Source: an uncultured Bartonella sp.
GTDB lineage: Bacteria > Pseudomonadota > Alphaproteobacteria > Rhizobiales > Rhizobiaceae
Assembly: GCF_945277285.1 (NCBI RefSeq)
Contig: NZ_CALYPR010000001.1
Span: forward strand, 1,222,575-1,286,574
Length of the DNA stretch: 64,000 nt
Direction: 5' to 3'
A model generated the notes under the pieces. The model was not told where the DNA came from. It saw only the letters and a program-made list of their open reading frames with translations, and searched no databases. The position numbers were made by a program, and so were the translations under genes. Positions 9,563-19,771 of the stretch are shown here, in pieces; position 1 is the stretch's first letter; each line of letters starts with the position of its first letter.

Positions 9563-10054
9563 ATGGGCCGTTTCCAAAAACTTGCTCGCAATCCGCTTGC
9601 TATAGCATTTGTCCTTTCGCTAACTCTCGCTGGCTGCGCCAAACACGGCCTTAATGACCCGAATGCGCTTGGATTGAATAATGCCAAACCGGGTTCACCA
9701 CAGGACTTTACTGTGAATGTAGGTGATCGTGTATTCTTTGATCTTGATTCGTCGAGTATCCGTGCTGATGCCCAGCAAACATTGACCCGTCAGGCACAAT
9801 GGCTGCAGCGTTATCCGCAATATACCATTACTGTTGAAGGTCATGCCGATGAACGTGGCACACGCGAATATAATATTGCTCTTGGCCAGCGTCGTGCTGT
9901 TGCCGCGCGCGATTTTCTTATCTCGCAAGGTGTTGCCAGCAACCGTATGAGAACCATTTCCTACGGTAAAGAGCGGCCGGTCGCTGTTTGTGACGCTCCG
10001 CAATGCTGGAACCAGAATCGTCGTGCTGTTACAGTGTTGAACAACGCGCGCTAA
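9563..10054 (+). CDS. pal: peptidoglycan-associated lipoprotein Pal
   Basis: Pal anchors the outer membrane to peptidoglycan and is recycled by the Tol machine. The ATG at 9563 follows an AAGGAG site. The product (163 residues) has a lipoprotein signal with lipobox LTLAGC, making Cys25 the acylated residue. The OmpA-like domain (about 55-163) has the VEGHADERGTREYN peptidoglycan-binding motif with its Asp and Arg. An upstream in-phase start at 9527 would put the lipobox too deep and is rejected. A terminator follows at 10087. Confidence 0.96.
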   Translation: MGRFQKLARNPLAIAFVLSLTLAGCAKHGLNDPNALGLNNAKPGSPQDFTVNVGDRVFFDLDSSSIRADAQQTLTRQAQWLQRYPQYTITVEGHADERGTREYNIALGQRRAVAARDFLISQGVASNRMRTISYGKERPVAVCDAPQCWNQNRRAVTVLNNAR

Positions 10055-10086
10055 AAAAGTAAAAAATGCTGTCAGATTGACTAAAG

Positions 10087-10113
10087 AACGGCTCTTTAAC
10101 GGGCCGTTTTTTT
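10087..10113 (+). terminator. terminator after pal
   Basis: AACGGC (10087-10092) pairs with GCCGTT (10103-10108), followed by seven T bases. It is 33 bases beyond the pal stop. Confidence 0.75.
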
Positions 10114-10179
10114 GTGACAAAATTCCGCCGAAGTTGGTTGCTAATCGTTAGTTCTATGCGAACATAAAAGGATAGAACT

Positions 10180-11226
10180 ATGGGTTTTCGATCGTATCCC
10201 AATTTTTTGGCATGTTCGGTAAAACGTATACTTGGTACAGCGGTTCTTGTGCCGGCACTTTCAATGGTTATCCTGTCATCTGGTTATAGTGCTCCGGCCA
10301 ATCAGGGTGGTTCGGTTTTTTCCGGTGGCCTTTTTTCTTTGGGCAAGACAAAACCGGTTGAAAGTCAAAATGTGCAAATGTCGGTGCAATCTGATAGCCG
10401 TGTCACCGATCTTCAGCAGCAGGTACGGGAGCTTACAGGAAAAATCGAAGAACTGAATTTTATGGTTCTGCAAATGCAGGAGCAATTAAGACAATTGCAA
10501 GAAAATTCCGGAGCACCCGCCGGCCAGCAATCTTCCGAGCCACAAAAGAAGGCACAATCAACAGCACCACAATCTCAATCAACTATCGTCGATGCTAATT
10601 CAAAACAGCCGCGAACGGCAGCCGAAGGTTTGCCGGCTTCCGGTGTTGCGACAGAAAAAAGTGGCGAGCAGAAAAACATCAACGAAAAAGAAGCGCCAAA
10701 GGATCTAGGTTCCATCGAATTTGATAAGAACGGCAATATTCTTAATGGCAGCATTAATCAGAATGCAGTTCAAAACAGTTCGTCAGACGGGGCAAATGTC
10801 CAAACCTCGGGAAGTCTGCCTACAGTGCCGCAGACCACAACCGCAAAAGAACTTTATGATTTAGGTTACAAAAATATTCTCGCCGGCGATTATCGCACAG
10901 CCGAAGCGGATTTTCGTACGTTTCAGGAACGTTATCCGACCGATCAGCAAATTGCCGATGCCAGTTTCTGGCTGGGTGAATCGCTTTTCGGGCAAAAACG
11001 CTATCGTGAGGCTGCACAAGCCTATATTGATGTACAGAAGAATTACAAGGATTCGCCTCGTGGGCCGGAAAATCTCTTAAAACTTGGAATGAGTATGGCT
11101 CATCTTGATGAGCAGAAAGTGGCTTGCGCAACTTTTGCCGAAGTGACAAAACGCTATAAAACTGTGGACCCTGCAGTTTTAAAACGAGTCAAGGACGAGC
11201 AAAGTCGTAACAAGTGTCAACAATAG
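10180..11226 (+). CDS. cpoB: cell division coordinator CpoB (YbgF-like)
   Basis: CpoB is a periplasmic TPR protein that couples Tol-driven constriction to septal peptidoglycan synthesis. The 348 residues show a signal sequence (about 1-42), a coiled coil (about 68-112, VTDLQQQVRELTGKIEEL) for trimerisation, a low-complexity Gln/Ser/Ala linker, and C-terminal TPR units (about 222-345, ELYDLGYKNILAGDYRTAE). It follows pal, the conserved position. Its stop overlaps the GTG start of tilS by 13 bases. Confidence 0.93.
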   Translation: MGFRSYPNFLACSVKRILGTAVLVPALSMVILSSGYSAPANQGGSVFSGGLFSLGKTKPVESQNVQMSVQSDSRVTDLQQQVRELTGKIEELNFMVLQMQEQLRQLQENSGAPAGQQSSEPQKKAQSTAPQSQSTIVDANSKQPRTAAEGLPASGVATEKSGEQKNINEKEAPKDLGSIEFDKNGNILNGSINQNAVQNSSSDGANVQTSGSLPTVPQTTTAKELYDLGYKNILAGDYRTAEADFRTFQERYPTDQQIADASFWLGESLFGQKRYREAAQAYIDVQKNYKDSPRGPENLLKLGMSMAHLDEQKVACATFAEVTKRYKTVDPAVLKRVKDEQSRNKCQQ

Positions 11227-12551
11227 ATTTCAAAAAACTTTTTCAACTGTCAGATTTTGACAATTGCAAAACTGTCATTGCCGCGGTCTCCGGAGGCGGC
11301 GATTCGACAGCTTTGCTTTTTCTTATGCGGGAATATTTGAAGACATTGACAAATCCACCCGAACTTCTGGCTGTGACGGTCGACCATCGGTTGCGGCCGG
11401 AATCTGCCGCCGAAGCCGAAGCCGTTGCACAGCTTTGTCAACGCATTGGCGTTAAACATGCAACTGTCTGTTGGGCTGATGCCAAGCCGCAAACGGCGTT
11501 GTCGCATGAAGCACGGATTGCCCGTTACGGATTGCTGTTTTCGGAAGCAGAAAAAGCTGGTGCCTCGGTGATTATGACCGGTCATACATTGAACGATCAA
11601 GCTGAAACTTATGAAATGCGGCTCCATCGTGGTAGCCATCGTGGTCTGGCATGTATGCCGCGCGAATCGCTTTTGATGCGTAAAATACGGTTGATCCGTC
11701 CGCTTCTTTCTGTAAAACGGCAGGAATTGCGGGACTATTTGCGATCTATAAAACAGGATTGGATTGACGATCCGACAAACGAAAATTTGCATTATGAACG
11801 GGTGCGCATTCGCAAACGCTTGAATGACCATGATGTTGATGCCATTCAAGAAAAGGTAGAACAGGCTGCGATTTTCAGGCGCAACCAAAGCAAGGCGGCA
11901 GCCGAACTTGTCAAGAAACTGGACATTACAATGCAACATGCCTTGTGTACTATCCATGAGGTGCCGGATGAACTTCAAAAAGATCCTCATTTTTCTTTTG
12001 TAGTAGGGGTGCTGGCGTCTATTGTCGGCGGTTCGCAGGTTCTTGCAAGTGATTCTCAAGTCGATTTTCTCAAACAACAGTTGTTGAAAGAGCGCAAAGC
12101 CCTTTATCATTTTACCCTGCTTGGCGCAGTGATTGAACAAAACGGGAAAAATATCCGGCTTTGGCGCGAGGCAAGAAATCAGACAGCAAGCGTTGTTGCA
12201 CCGCATTCGTCTGTAATCTGGGATGGGCGCTATCGAATTGATAACCAATCAGAAAATGCTATACGTGTTGCAGCACCCTCGCTTTGCGATATCAAATCGG
12301 TGGCGCAGGAACAAAATATCAAGACACGTTCAATTCATTTTCTTTCCTTACAAACAGCTTTGGCAATTTTCAGTCGCTCCGGCATTGATATTCCGGCTCT
12401 GACGGGAAAACTTATCCATTCTGAAAATATGCTGTGCAAGCGGTTTATGCGTCCGTTCGGTTGGCTTATTTCGTCGGATGATTTTCCGCTTTTTGATGTA
12501 TTAAACCCATTTTTTGAAATTACATTGTCAACATTGATAGAAAATGGCTAA
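11214..12551 (+). CDS. tilS: tRNA(Ile)-lysidine synthase TilS
   Basis: TilS modifies C34 of tRNA-Ile(CAU) to lysidine, so that AUA is read as isoleucine. The 445-residue protein has the PP-loop ATPase motif SGGGDST (residues 26-32), followed by the VDHRLRPES and GHTLNDQAET segments typical of TilS. The start is a GTG overlapping the end of cpoB, suggesting translational coupling; no better downstream ATG precedes the PP-loop. Identity is secure from the N-terminal domain; the C-terminal half is divergent, as usual. Confidence 0.92.
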   Translation: MSTIDFKKLFQLSDFDNCKTVIAAVSGGGDSTALLFLMREYLKTLTNPPELLAVTVDHRLRPESAAEAEAVAQLCQRIGVKHATVCWADAKPQTALSHEARIARYGLLFSEAEKAGASVIMTGHTLNDQAETYEMRLHRGSHRGLACMPRESLLMRKIRLIRPLLSVKRQELRDYLRSIKQDWIDDPTNENLHYERVRIRKRLNDHDVDAIQEKVEQAAIFRRNQSKAAAELVKKLDITMQHALCTIHEVPDELQKDPHFSFVVGVLASIVGGSQVLASDSQVDFLKQQLLKERKALYHFTLLGAVIEQNGKNIRLWREARNQTASVVAPHSSVIWDGRYRIDNQSENAIRVAAPSLCDIKSVAQEQNIKTRSIHFLSLQTALAIFSRSGIDIPALTGKLIHSENMLCKRFMRPFGWLISSDDFPLFDVLNPFFEITLSTLIENG

Positions 12552-12666
12552 AAAAGCTGAATGAAACGTCATGAAAAGCGACTCTTCAGCCTTGGCAAGG
12601 CAGTTACAAGCACATATGTTACAATAAATTTGTTTAAGCCAGCGTAATAGATCGAGTGGACCTAAT

Positions 12667-14802
12667 ATGAATCCAAATTATCGTTCCTTCCTGATATGGG
12701 GGATCATTGCACTTTTGCTCATTACTTTATTTTCTTTTTTTAATGGTAATAGTCAGCAAGGTGGCACAGGAGAGATAACATATTCAGATTTTCTGAAGCG
12801 GGTTGATAATAAAGAAATCAAAACCGTTACCATTCAAGGACAACATTTAACCGGTATCACAACTGATAATCGTACGGTTCTTTCATTCGCTCCTGAAGAC
12901 CCCAGTCTTGTTCAGCGCCTTGAAAGCAAGAATGTCAATGTCAGAGCGCAGCCTGAAAGTACTGGAAACAGTACATTCATGAATTTGCTTTTCTCGCTAC
13001 TTCCGGTTGTTATCCTCATTGGTGTATGGATATTCTTTATGCGCCAGATGCAGGGTGGTTCGCGTGGTGCCATGGGGTTTGGAAAGTCCAAGGCAAAACT
13101 GTTGACCGAAGCGCATGGCCGCGTAACATTTAAAGATGTGGCTGGCGTTGACGAAGCAAAGCAGGATTTACAGGAAATCGTAGAATTTTTGCGTGAGCCG
13201 CAAAAATTCCAGCGGTTGGGGGGACGTATTCCCCGCGGTGTTCTGCTTGTGGGACCGCCCGGAACCGGTAAAACACTGCTTGCCCGCTCTGTCGCAGGTG
13301 AAGCTAATGTGCCGTTTTTTACAATTTCCGGTTCTGATTTTGTCGAGATGTTTGTCGGTGTTGGTGCGAGCCGCGTGCGCGATATGTTCGAGCAGGCTAA
13401 AAAGAATGCACCATGTATTATATTCATCGATGAAATTGATGCAGTTGGTCGTCATCGTGGTGCCGGTTTTGGCGGTGGTAATGACGAACGTGAACAGACG
13501 TTGAATCAGCTTCTTGTCGAGATGGACGGGTTTGAACCGAATGAAAGCATTATTCTGATTGCGGCAACCAACCGTCCCGATGTGCTTGATCCGGCATTGT
13601 TGCGCCCGGGTCGTTTTGACCGTCAGGTCGTTGTGCCCAATCCAGATGTTGCCGGGCGTGAAGAAATCCTGAAAGTCCATGTGCGTAATGTGCCGCTGGC
13701 ACCCAACGTCGATCTTAAAATTGTAGCGCGCGGAACGCCAGGATTTTCTGGCGCGGATTTGATGAATCTGGTCAACGAAGCTGCCCTCATGGCAGCACGG
13801 CGTGACAAACGTCTCGTTACCATGCAGGAATTCGAAGATGCCAAGGATAAGGTCATGATGGGAGCAGAGCGCCATTCCGCCATGACACAGGCCGAAAAGG
13901 AATTAACCGCTTTTCACGAAGCCGGACACGCTATTATCGCCATCAATATGCCGGCAGCTGACCCCGTCCATAAGGCAACAATTGTGCCGCGCGGGCGGGC
14001 TCTCGGTATGGTTATGCAATTGCCGGAAGGTGATAAATATTCCATGAGCTATCGCTATATGATTTCCCGTCTGGCAATCATGATGGGTGGTCGTGTCGCT
14101 GAAGAGCTTAAATTTGGCAAGGATAATATAACTTCGGGGGCGTCATCCGATATCGAACAGGCTACAAAGCTTGCCCGTGCTATGGTCGCTCGCTGGGGCT
14201 TTTCTGATGAACTTGGCAAAGTCACTTATGGCGAAAGTCAGGAAGATATGTATCTTCAGGGCGGCGGCCGTAACCAGCAGGTTTCGGAAGAAACTGCACG
14301 AGTTATTGATGCTGAAATACGTCGACTTATTGATGAAGCCTATCAGACAGCAAAACAGGTTCTGACATCCAAGAAGAAACAATGGATAGCACTTGCTGAA
14401 GGCCTCCTTGAATATGAAACCTTGACGGGTGCTGAAATTCAGGAAGTTATCAATGGCAAACCGCCTTCACGTGAAATGGGGCAAGATTCCGCAATGCCCC
14501 ATGTTTCCAGTGTGCCGAAGACAGGAAAAGCTGTCACAGCAGCGAAAAGCGAAGCTGACAAAGATCATGTCGTAAAAACCAACGCAAGTCACAAATCCGC
14601 TAAAGAAGAAGGCGACAAACCTGATAAGGTAGAAGAGTCACACGCTGCGGCTGTAAAACCGGCTGCTAAGGCAAAAAAAACCGAAAAATCTGCTGACAAT
14701 CAACCTGAAAAGGCAACAAAACCGGTAAAAAGAGTGCGTAAATCCGCAAAGAAGCCTGTAGAAGAAAAATCTGATACCGGTAAACCGGATAAAAGTGCTT
14801 AA
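12667..14802 (+). CDS. ftsH: ATP-dependent zinc metalloprotease FtsH
   Basis: FtsH is a membrane-anchored AAA protease that degrades misfolded membrane proteins and regulators. The 711 residues include two N-terminal membrane helices (about 9-26 and 100-122), an AAA module with Walker A GPPGTGKT (196-203), Walker [12 protein letters not shown] and the SRH, and the zinc-protease motif HEAGH (417-421). The tail after about residue 605 is a long Lys/Ala/Glu-rich, disordered extension longer than in E. coli FtsH (644 residues). It is followed by a perfect palindromic terminator. Confidence 0.97.
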   Translation: MNPNYRSFLIWGIIALLLITLFSFFNGNSQQGGTGEITYSDFLKRVDNKEIKTVTIQGQHLTGITTDNRTVLSFAPEDPSLVQRLESKNVNVRAQPESTGNSTFMNLLFSLLPVVILIGVWIFFMRQMQGGSRGAMGFGKSKAKLLTEAHGRVTFKDVAGVDEAKQDLQEIVEFLREPQKFQRLGGRIPRGVLLVGPPGTGKTLLARSVAGEANVPFFTISGSDFVEMFVGVGASRVRDMFEQAKKNAPCIIFIDEIDAVGRHRGAGFGGGNDEREQTLNQLLVEMDGFEPNESIILIAATNRPDVLDPALLRPGRFDRQVVVPNPDVAGREEILKVHVRNVPLAPNVDLKIVARGTPGFSGADLMNLVNEAALMAARRDKRLVTMQEFEDAKDKVMMGAERHSAMTQAEKELTAFHEAGHAIIAINMPAADPVHKATIVPRGRALGMVMQLPEGDKYSMSYRYMISRLAIMMGGRVAEELKFGKDNITSGASSDIEQATKLARAMVARWGFSDELGKVTYGESQEDMYLQGGGRNQQVSEETARVIDAEIRRLIDEAYQTAKQVLTSKKKQWIALAEGLLEYETLTGAEIQEVINGKPPSREMGQDSAMPHVSSVPKTGKAVTAAKSEADKDHVVKTNASHKSAKEEGDKPDKVEESHAAAVKPAAKAKKTEKSADNQPEKATKPVKRVRKSAKKPVEEKSDTGKPDKSA

Positions 14803-14820
14803 GCTGTCGGTGATAATTGT

Positions 14821-14848
14821 AAAAGCGGCTTTAAAGCCGCTTTTATTT
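14821..14848 (+). terminator. terminator after ftsH
   Basis: AAAAGCGGCTTT (14821-14832) is exactly complementary to AAAGCCGCTTTT (14833-14844) and is followed by ATTTTAT. It begins 18 bases after the ftsH stop. Confidence 0.8.
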
Positions 14849-15006
14849 TATGTTCATTCTGTTTATTAACCTTGCTACAACAAAAACCGTTCTAAAGCGC
14901 GGCTTTAGAGATCAAAGATTGGTATCCAAGGTGAGAGCTGCTAGCTCATATTGATGAATGTTCAGCAGCAACGCCTGCCGGACTTTTGTCAAAGAAGGAA
15001 AAAATA

Positions 15007-16359
15007 ATGGCGCTAAAATATTTTGGTACCGATGGAATTCGCGGAAAAGCCAACATATTTCCAATGACTGCAGAAGTTGCCATGAAGGTCGGCATGGCTG
15101 TCGGCATTCTGTTTGGCAAACAGGGAAGGCCCGGAAGGGTCGTTATTGGCAAGGATACACGCCTATCCGGTTACATGCTGGAAAACGCAATGGTTGCAGG
15201 TTTTACGGCTGCTGGCATGGAAGTTTTTCTGTTGGGGCCAATTCCCACACCGGCCGTGGCAATGCTGTGCCGGTCGCTTCGTGCCGATGTCGGTGTGATG
15301 ATATCCGCATCGCATAATCCTTTTTATGATAATGGTATAAAATTATTCGGGCCGGATGGTTTTAAACTTTCCGACGAAATCGAGTTGAAAATTGAAAAAC
15401 TTGTTGAAACCAATATGACGGATTCGCTTGCCAGCCAATCGCAAATTGGTCGGGCCAAACGTGTTGAAGGTGATATTTACCGTTATATAGAATTTGCCAA
15501 AAGGACTTTGCCGCGTGATGTCCGATTGGACGGAATGCGCATTGTTATCGATTGCGCCAATGGTGCCGCCTATAAAGCGGCTCCCCTTGCTTTGTGGGAA
15601 CTTGGAGCTGAAGTTATCACGCTCAATGACAAACCAACTGGCACTAATATTAATGAAGAATGCGGTTCGACCCATCCGATCGGCTTGATGCGCAAAGTGC
15701 ATGAAGTGCGCGCCGATGCCGGTATTGCTCTTGACGGCGATGGCGACCGCGTGGTGATGGTTGACGAAACAGGTGCCATTATTGATGGCGACCAGTTAAT
15801 GGCTGTTGTTGCTGAACGATGGCTTGAAAATGGCCTTTTGCGCGGTGGCGGCATTGTTGCAACCGTCATGTCAAATCTCGGGCTTGAACGTTTTTTGGCA
15901 CACAAGGGCTTGACCATGGCAAGAACCAAGGTCGGCGACCGTTATGTGGTTGAATATATGCGCCAGCATGGTTTGAATGTGGGAGGCGAACAATCCGGAC
16001 ATATCGTGCTTTCCGATTATGGCACAACCGGAGATGGTCTGGTTACATCCTTACAGATTTTGGGATGTGCAAAAGAATCCCAACAACCGATGAGCAAATT
16101 GTGCCATCGCTTCGAGCCGTTACCGCAAGTACTGAAAAATGTTCGCATTTCGGAAGGTAAACCGCTCGAAGATAACCATGTCAAGGACGTGATTAAAAGC
16201 GCTGAAAAACGTTTGGGTAAAAATGGCCGTCTGGTGATTCGCCCGTCAGGAACCGAGCCGCTCATTCGCGTTATGGCCGAAGGGGATGACGAACATCTCA
16301 TCGGAACGCTGGTTGATGATATCGTCGAGGCGATCAAAAAAGTACGGGATGCGATCTGA
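15007..16359 (+). CDS. glmM: phosphoglucosamine mutase GlmM
   Basis: GlmM converts glucosamine-6-phosphate to glucosamine-1-phosphate for UDP-GlcNAc and cell wall synthesis. The 450-residue enzyme begins [13 protein letters not shown]. It has the phosphoserine motif SASHNP with the active serine at residue 102, the metal-binding DGDGDR loop and the C-terminal [12 protein letters not shown] phosphate-binding motif. The ATG at 15007 follows AAGGAAAAA; the upstream frame to 14986 only adds seven residues. The ftsH-glmM order is common in alphaproteobacteria. Confidence 0.97.
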   Translation: MALKYFGTDGIRGKANIFPMTAEVAMKVGMAVGILFGKQGRPGRVVIGKDTRLSGYMLENAMVAGFTAAGMEVFLLGPIPTPAVAMLCRSLRADVGVMISASHNPFYDNGIKLFGPDGFKLSDEIELKIEKLVETNMTDSLASQSQIGRAKRVEGDIYRYIEFAKRTLPRDVRLDGMRIVIDCANGAAYKAAPLALWELGAEVITLNDKPTGTNINEECGSTHPIGLMRKVHEVRADAGIALDGDGDRVVMVDETGAIIDGDQLMAVVAERWLENGLLRGGGIVATVMSNLGLERFLAHKGLTMARTKVGDRYVVEYMRQHGLNVGGEQSGHIVLSDYGTTGDGLVTSLQILGCAKESQQPMSKLCHRFEPLPQVLKNVRISEGKPLEDNHVKDVIKSAEKRLGKNGRLVIRPSGTEPLIRVMAEGDDEHLIGTLVDDIVEAIKKVRDAI

Positions 16360-16380
16360 TTTTCCCGATCAATCATTTTT

Positions 16381-16409
16381 AAAAGCAGCCCTAAACCGGC
16401 TGCTTTTTT
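16381..16409 (+). terminator. terminator after glmM
   Basis: AAAAGCAGCC (16381-16390) pairs with GGCTGCTTTT (16398-16407) around CTAAACC, followed by T bases; it starts 21 bases after the glmM stop. Confidence 0.8.
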
Positions 16410-16542
16410 ATTGGTTGCAATATCTTTTTTATTTTATGGAAAATAGAAAGTTAAAAAATATGGTTAAGGGGGTCTTAACCATTGATGTTTAAAAAGCCTC
16501 TGGAGATGAAAAAGGCGCATGCTCCTTGTTATGAGGCTATAG

Positions 16543-17271
16543 ATGAAATTTTGCTTAGCATTTATGGGTGTAATGTCTTTGCTGTTCGTCAATCGGGCGG
16601 CAGCGGCTGAGATTGATCTTGATAAAGTTCCCGAGGTTGCCATAACATCCGAAAGTCATTCCCTTTATTTGAAAGGATATGCCGGTCTAAGCATGGCTAA
16701 CATCAATAGGCTGGGTAGATTTGATAATGATGCTAACGCCCATGATTACCGCTGGAAGAATAAAGGCGACATCGACAATGCTTTTCTTGGTGGTGTCGGT
16801 ATTGGTACCCGTCTGAACGACATTGTACGCCTTGACGGAACAATCGAATACAGAGCTAAAAATACTGTAACCGGCAGCGACCGCAATTTTTCAGATAGAA
16901 GACGATATGAGGGGGATGTTCAGTCGACAGTTTTGCTGGCCAATGCCTATGCCGATCTTCTAACATATCATAATGTCACGCCCTATGTCGGAACAGGAAT
17001 AGGCGCGAGCGCAAATCATGTCAGCGATTTTGATGTTGCAACTGATAGTGATGACTATAAAGCATCGTCAAAAACAAAATGGGATCTTGCCTGGGCTCTC
17101 CATGCCGGCATCGGCGTCAGATTATCGCCCCGTATTATTTTTGATATCGGTTATAGCTATAGCGATCTGGGAGATGCAAAAACCGGCAATTTTCCCGGAA
17201 CCAGTTCGATTAAACTTGACCACCTGACATCCCACGATGTGAAGTTCGGTATAAGATATGCTTTCAAATAG
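16543..17271 (+). CDS. outer membrane beta-barrel protein (opacity/Omp25-like)
   Basis: A 242-residue protein with a signal peptide cleaved near residue 22 (VNRAAAAE). Alternating hydrophobic strands follow: LYLKGYAGLSMA, FLGGVGIGTRL, VRLDGTIEYR, VTPYVGTGIGASAN and IIFDIGYSYSDLG. It ends in the strand HDVKFGIRYAF with a C-terminal aromatic residue before Lys. This is the pattern of small eight-stranded outer membrane barrels such as the Omp25/31 and hemin-binding families of Brucella and Bartonella. The specific role cannot be deduced. It is monocistronic and meets the opposite-strand genes at a shared terminator. Confidence 0.8.
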   Translation: MKFCLAFMGVMSLLFVNRAAAAEIDLDKVPEVAITSESHSLYLKGYAGLSMANINRLGRFDNDANAHDYRWKNKGDIDNAFLGGVGIGTRLNDIVRLDGTIEYRAKNTVTGSDRNFSDRRRYEGDVQSTVLLANAYADLLTYHNVTPYVGTGIGASANHVSDFDVATDSDDYKASSKTKWDLAWALHAGIGVRLSPRIIFDIGYSYSDLGDAKTGNFPGTSSIKLDHLTSHDVKFGIRYAFK

Positions 17272-17325
17272 AATTAATAACAATGATTTTGCAGAATACC
17301 CCGCTTTTGCAAAAGGTTTGACAAA

Positions 17326-17354
17326 AAAACCGGTCTCAATTGAAACCGGTTTTT
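17326..17354. terminator. bidirectional terminator
   Basis: AAAACCGGT (17326-17334) pairs with ACCGGTTTT (17345-17353). A runs lie on the left and T runs on the right, so it can serve both the beta-barrel gene and the convergent gene at 17381-17818. Confidence 0.7.
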
Positions 17355-17380
17355 CAAAGCCTATAAATGGAAATACACCG

Positions 17381-17818
17381 TCAGGATTTTGTATTTTTAT
17401 CCTTATTCCAGAACAATAGGGCAGCAAGCCCGATGAGCGGAATGACAATTGCAAGGGTCTTTTTGTCTTTTAACAGAGCAGGTATTGCTGCCACAGCAGA
17501 TGCTGCAACGAGGTTGGCGCGTTCTTCATTCATTTGTTCTTTATAGATTTTTCGTCTTTTTGCGGAAATATTGCGTCCAATAAAAAAAAGGAACAGCGCA
17601 ACCAAAAGCCAAAAGATCAAAATAATTGTTGCCGACCATATTGGCGGGACAATCCAGTTAAGAGCAATAAAGGCAATGATGCATAAAAACGCTGTTGCAA
17701 AAAGCAGCGACAAACCGATTATGAGATAGCAAATTGCTTGATCTCGGGTCGATTTTACTGCAGTTTTCATGCTGCCATTTGCCAAACCGCCAAGAAGCGG
17801 CGCGATAAGCCGCAACAT
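17381..17818 (-). CDS. small membrane protein, phage-holin-superfamily III-like
   Basis: A 145-residue protein with two strong hydrophobic segments (about residues 32-56 and 62-80), a basic stretch (SAKRRKIYKEQ) and a final hydrophobic segment (about 122-138) before a Lys-rich tail. Layout resembles the putative actinobacterial/alphaproteobacterial holin-X/DUF1469 type envelope proteins usually found beside DUF883 genes. It follows the DUF883 gene by 4 bases, so both are one transcript. Function is not known. Confidence 0.6.
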   Translation of the reverse strand: MLRLIAPLLGGLANGSMKTAVKSTRDQAICYLIIGLSLLFATAFLCIIAFIALNWIVPPIWSATIILIFWLLVALFLFFIGRNISAKRRKIYKEQMNEERANLVAASAVAAIPALLKDKKTLAIVIPLIGLAALLFWNKDKNTKS

Positions 17819-17822
17819 TTTT

Positions 17823-18134
17823 TTAACGCCGCATCAAAAGAGCAAGAATGAATCCGACACCGGCAGCTGCCGCAAGGCTTGCTATCGGCTTCTCGCGAAT
17901 GCAATGGCACAACTGGCTTTGTACATCGCCAACTTTTTCTTTTGCCTGCGATATTGCTTCTTCACCATTTTCCCGTGCTGATGCATAGAGTTTTTCAGCC
18001 TTGCCCTTGGCAGCAGCAATTTTTTCAGATCCCAGATCATTCAGTGTTGAATGAATATTGGAGACCTCTTTTTTCAATTGTTCAAACTGTTCCTGAAGAT
18101 TTTTTTCGGTTGGTGTAGCATTTTCTTTAGGCAT
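17823..18134 (-). CDS. DUF883 (YqjD/ElaB-like) membrane-anchored protein
   Basis: The 103-residue protein has a long charged helix (residues 8-75) and a C-terminal hydrophobic anchor (ASLAAAAGVGFILALLMRR), matching DUF883. E. coli members YqjD and ElaB are inner-membrane proteins that bind ribosomes in stationary phase; this role is inferred by family only. It is the first gene of a two-gene unit with the membrane protein at 17381. Confidence 0.78.
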   Translation of the reverse strand: MPKENATPTEKNLQEQFEQLKKEVSNIHSTLNDLGSEKIAAAKGKAEKLYASARENGEEAISQAKEKVGDVQSQLCHCIREKPIASLAAAAGVGFILALLMRR

Positions 18135-18372
18135 ATCGGTTTCTCCTGCCGCAATATGTGATTAAGCGAAATTTTTAAACGAAGTACTTTAATTAGATAG
18201 TTATTGCTTTCGATTTTTCCACTTTTTTCTCAAAACGTGGCGATAATAAAACTATAAACAAAAATAGAAATCTGAAACAATAGGTTCGGGAGCACACAAC
18301 AGCGTGAAACATCAGCCAACAAAAACAAGGCTTGGAAAAATGTTTTTCAGGGAGGGCTAATCAGTAACGGTT

Positions 18373-19644
18373 ATGAACGACCACCATTTTTTACAAAAAC
18401 TCTTCGAGCGCGCCGTTAGCGCCGCCAATCCACAATATTTGATTGAAAAATTTTTGCCAAAAAAACCGAAGGGCAGAACCGTTGTTGTGGGGGCTGGTAA
18501 AGCAGCGGCGCAAATGGCTTTAGCCCTCGAAACATTATGGGAAAAAGCCGACTATGGTAAGCTCGAAGGTATGATTGTTACATGTTATGGCTGTTGCGTA
18601 AAACCGCGTTGGATCAATGTTCTTGAAGCGTCACATCCTTTGCCGGATGAAAACGGGCTTGTAGCGGCAAAAAAGCTCATTGAACTTGTGCACGGGCTGT
18701 CTCGCGACGATCTTGTGATTGCACTTATTTGCGGGGGTGGTTCGGCTCTGTTGCCGCTCCCCCTCGAACCACTCGCATTGAGTGACGAAATTGCAATAAA
18801 CGAGGCTTTGCTGAAAAGCGGTGCTCCGATCGGAGTGATCAATACGATTAGAAAACATCTGTCACAAATCAAAGGCGGAAGACTTGCTCTTCATGCCGCT
18901 CCAGCCCGCGTTGTGAGTTTTATTGTATCGGACATTCCGGGCGATATTGCTGCACAGGTTGCCTCTGGCCCGACAGTTCCCGATTGGTCAACGCGGCAAG
19001 ATGCGTTGAAATATATCGACTACTACCATATTGCATTGCCAAAAAAGGTGATTGCTCTTTTAAATAGCGATGCCGCAGAAGCTCCCAAACCGGATAATCC
19101 GGCTTTTGGTGCAAACGCGACCTATATTGTTGCATCGGCTGCCAAATCACTTGAAGCGGCGGCAGCTCATGCCCGTACCCAAGGGGTGAATGCAGTTATT
19201 TTGTCGGATTCAATTGAGGGCGAGGCAAAGGATATTGCTTTGATGCATGCGGCCATAGCACGCCAGGTTATTTTGACTGACCAGCCATTTAAAAAACCGG
19301 TTGTGATGCTTTCCGGCGGTGAAACTTCGGTCACAATTCAAGGTGCCTGTGGCAAAGGGGGGAGAAACAGCGAGTTTCTGCTAGCCTTTGCTATTGCCAT
19401 TCAGGGCTTCCATGAAATTACTGCACTTGCGGCAGATACCGATGGCAAAGACGGTAGCGAGAATAATGCTGGCGCATTTTGCGATGGCAATACATTTTTG
19501 CGGTTGCAACAGAAAGGTCTTGACCCGGCGCGTTATCTTGGCGGTCATGATGCATGGACAGCATTCAATCAAATTGATGATCTTTTGGTGACAGGCGCCA
19601 CTGGCACAAATGTTAATGACTTTCGCGCTATTCTCATCCATTAA
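18373..19644 (+). CDS. glycerate 2-kinase, MOFRL family
   Basis: The 423-residue protein matches the class I glycerate kinase (GckA/TtuD) family. It has an N-terminal Rossmann-like domain with VVVGAGKAAAQMA, the ICGGGSALLPLP motif near residue 120, and a C-terminal MOFRL domain with MLSGGETSVTI, GGRNSEFLLAFA and TDGKDGSENNAGAF. Enzymes of this family phosphorylate D-glycerate to 2-phosphoglycerate in glyoxylate, serine or tartrate use. The gene stands alone; no tartronate pathway genes are beside it. Confidence 0.88.
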   Translation: MNDHHFLQKLFERAVSAANPQYLIEKFLPKKPKGRTVVVGAGKAAAQMALALETLWEKADYGKLEGMIVTCYGCCVKPRWINVLEASHPLPDENGLVAAKKLIELVHGLSRDDLVIALICGGGSALLPLPLEPLALSDEIAINEALLKSGAPIGVINTIRKHLSQIKGGRLALHAAPARVVSFIVSDIPGDIAAQVASGPTVPDWSTRQDALKYIDYYHIALPKKVIALLNSDAAEAPKPDNPAFGANATYIVASAAKSLEAAAAHARTQGVNAVILSDSIEGEAKDIALMHAAIARQVILTDQPFKKPVVMLSGGETSVTIQGACGKGGRNSEFLLAFAIAIQGFHEITALAADTDGKDGSENNAGAFCDGNTFLRLQQKGLDPARYLGGHDAWTAFNQIDDLLVTGATGTNVNDFRAILIH

Positions 19645-19703
19645 TCATTTCCGTGAATACAATTTTATTTTACCGCAAAATAAAATCACGAATTTCTTAA
19701 ACA

Positions 19704-19718
19704 TGACTTGATTTATCA
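19704..19718. promoter_or_regulatory. RirA-type iron-responsive operator (IRO box) before exbB
   Basis: TGACTTGATTTATCA fits the rhizobial IRO consensus TGA-N9-TCA exactly. It lies inside a larger dyad, AACATGA (19700-19706) / TCATGTT (19716-19722), and ends 53 bases before the exbB start. RirA is the Rrf2-type iron repressor of Rhizobiales; iron control of a TonB energising operon is biologically coherent. Binding is inferred. Confidence 0.6.
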
Positions 19719-19771
19719 TGTTAAATTTTGTTAATTAAGCGGGTTCAAGTGGAAGTTCAGGAAACAGAGCA

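Noticed and set aside
11250..12248. 332-codon minus-strand ORF
   Set aside because: Lies opposite tilS, has atypical His/Arg/Cys-rich composition and no family character.
12590..12620. Possible RpoH promoter before ftsH (CTTGGC ... ACATAT)
   Set aside because: Spacer is about 15 bases rather than 17 and the -10 match is weak.
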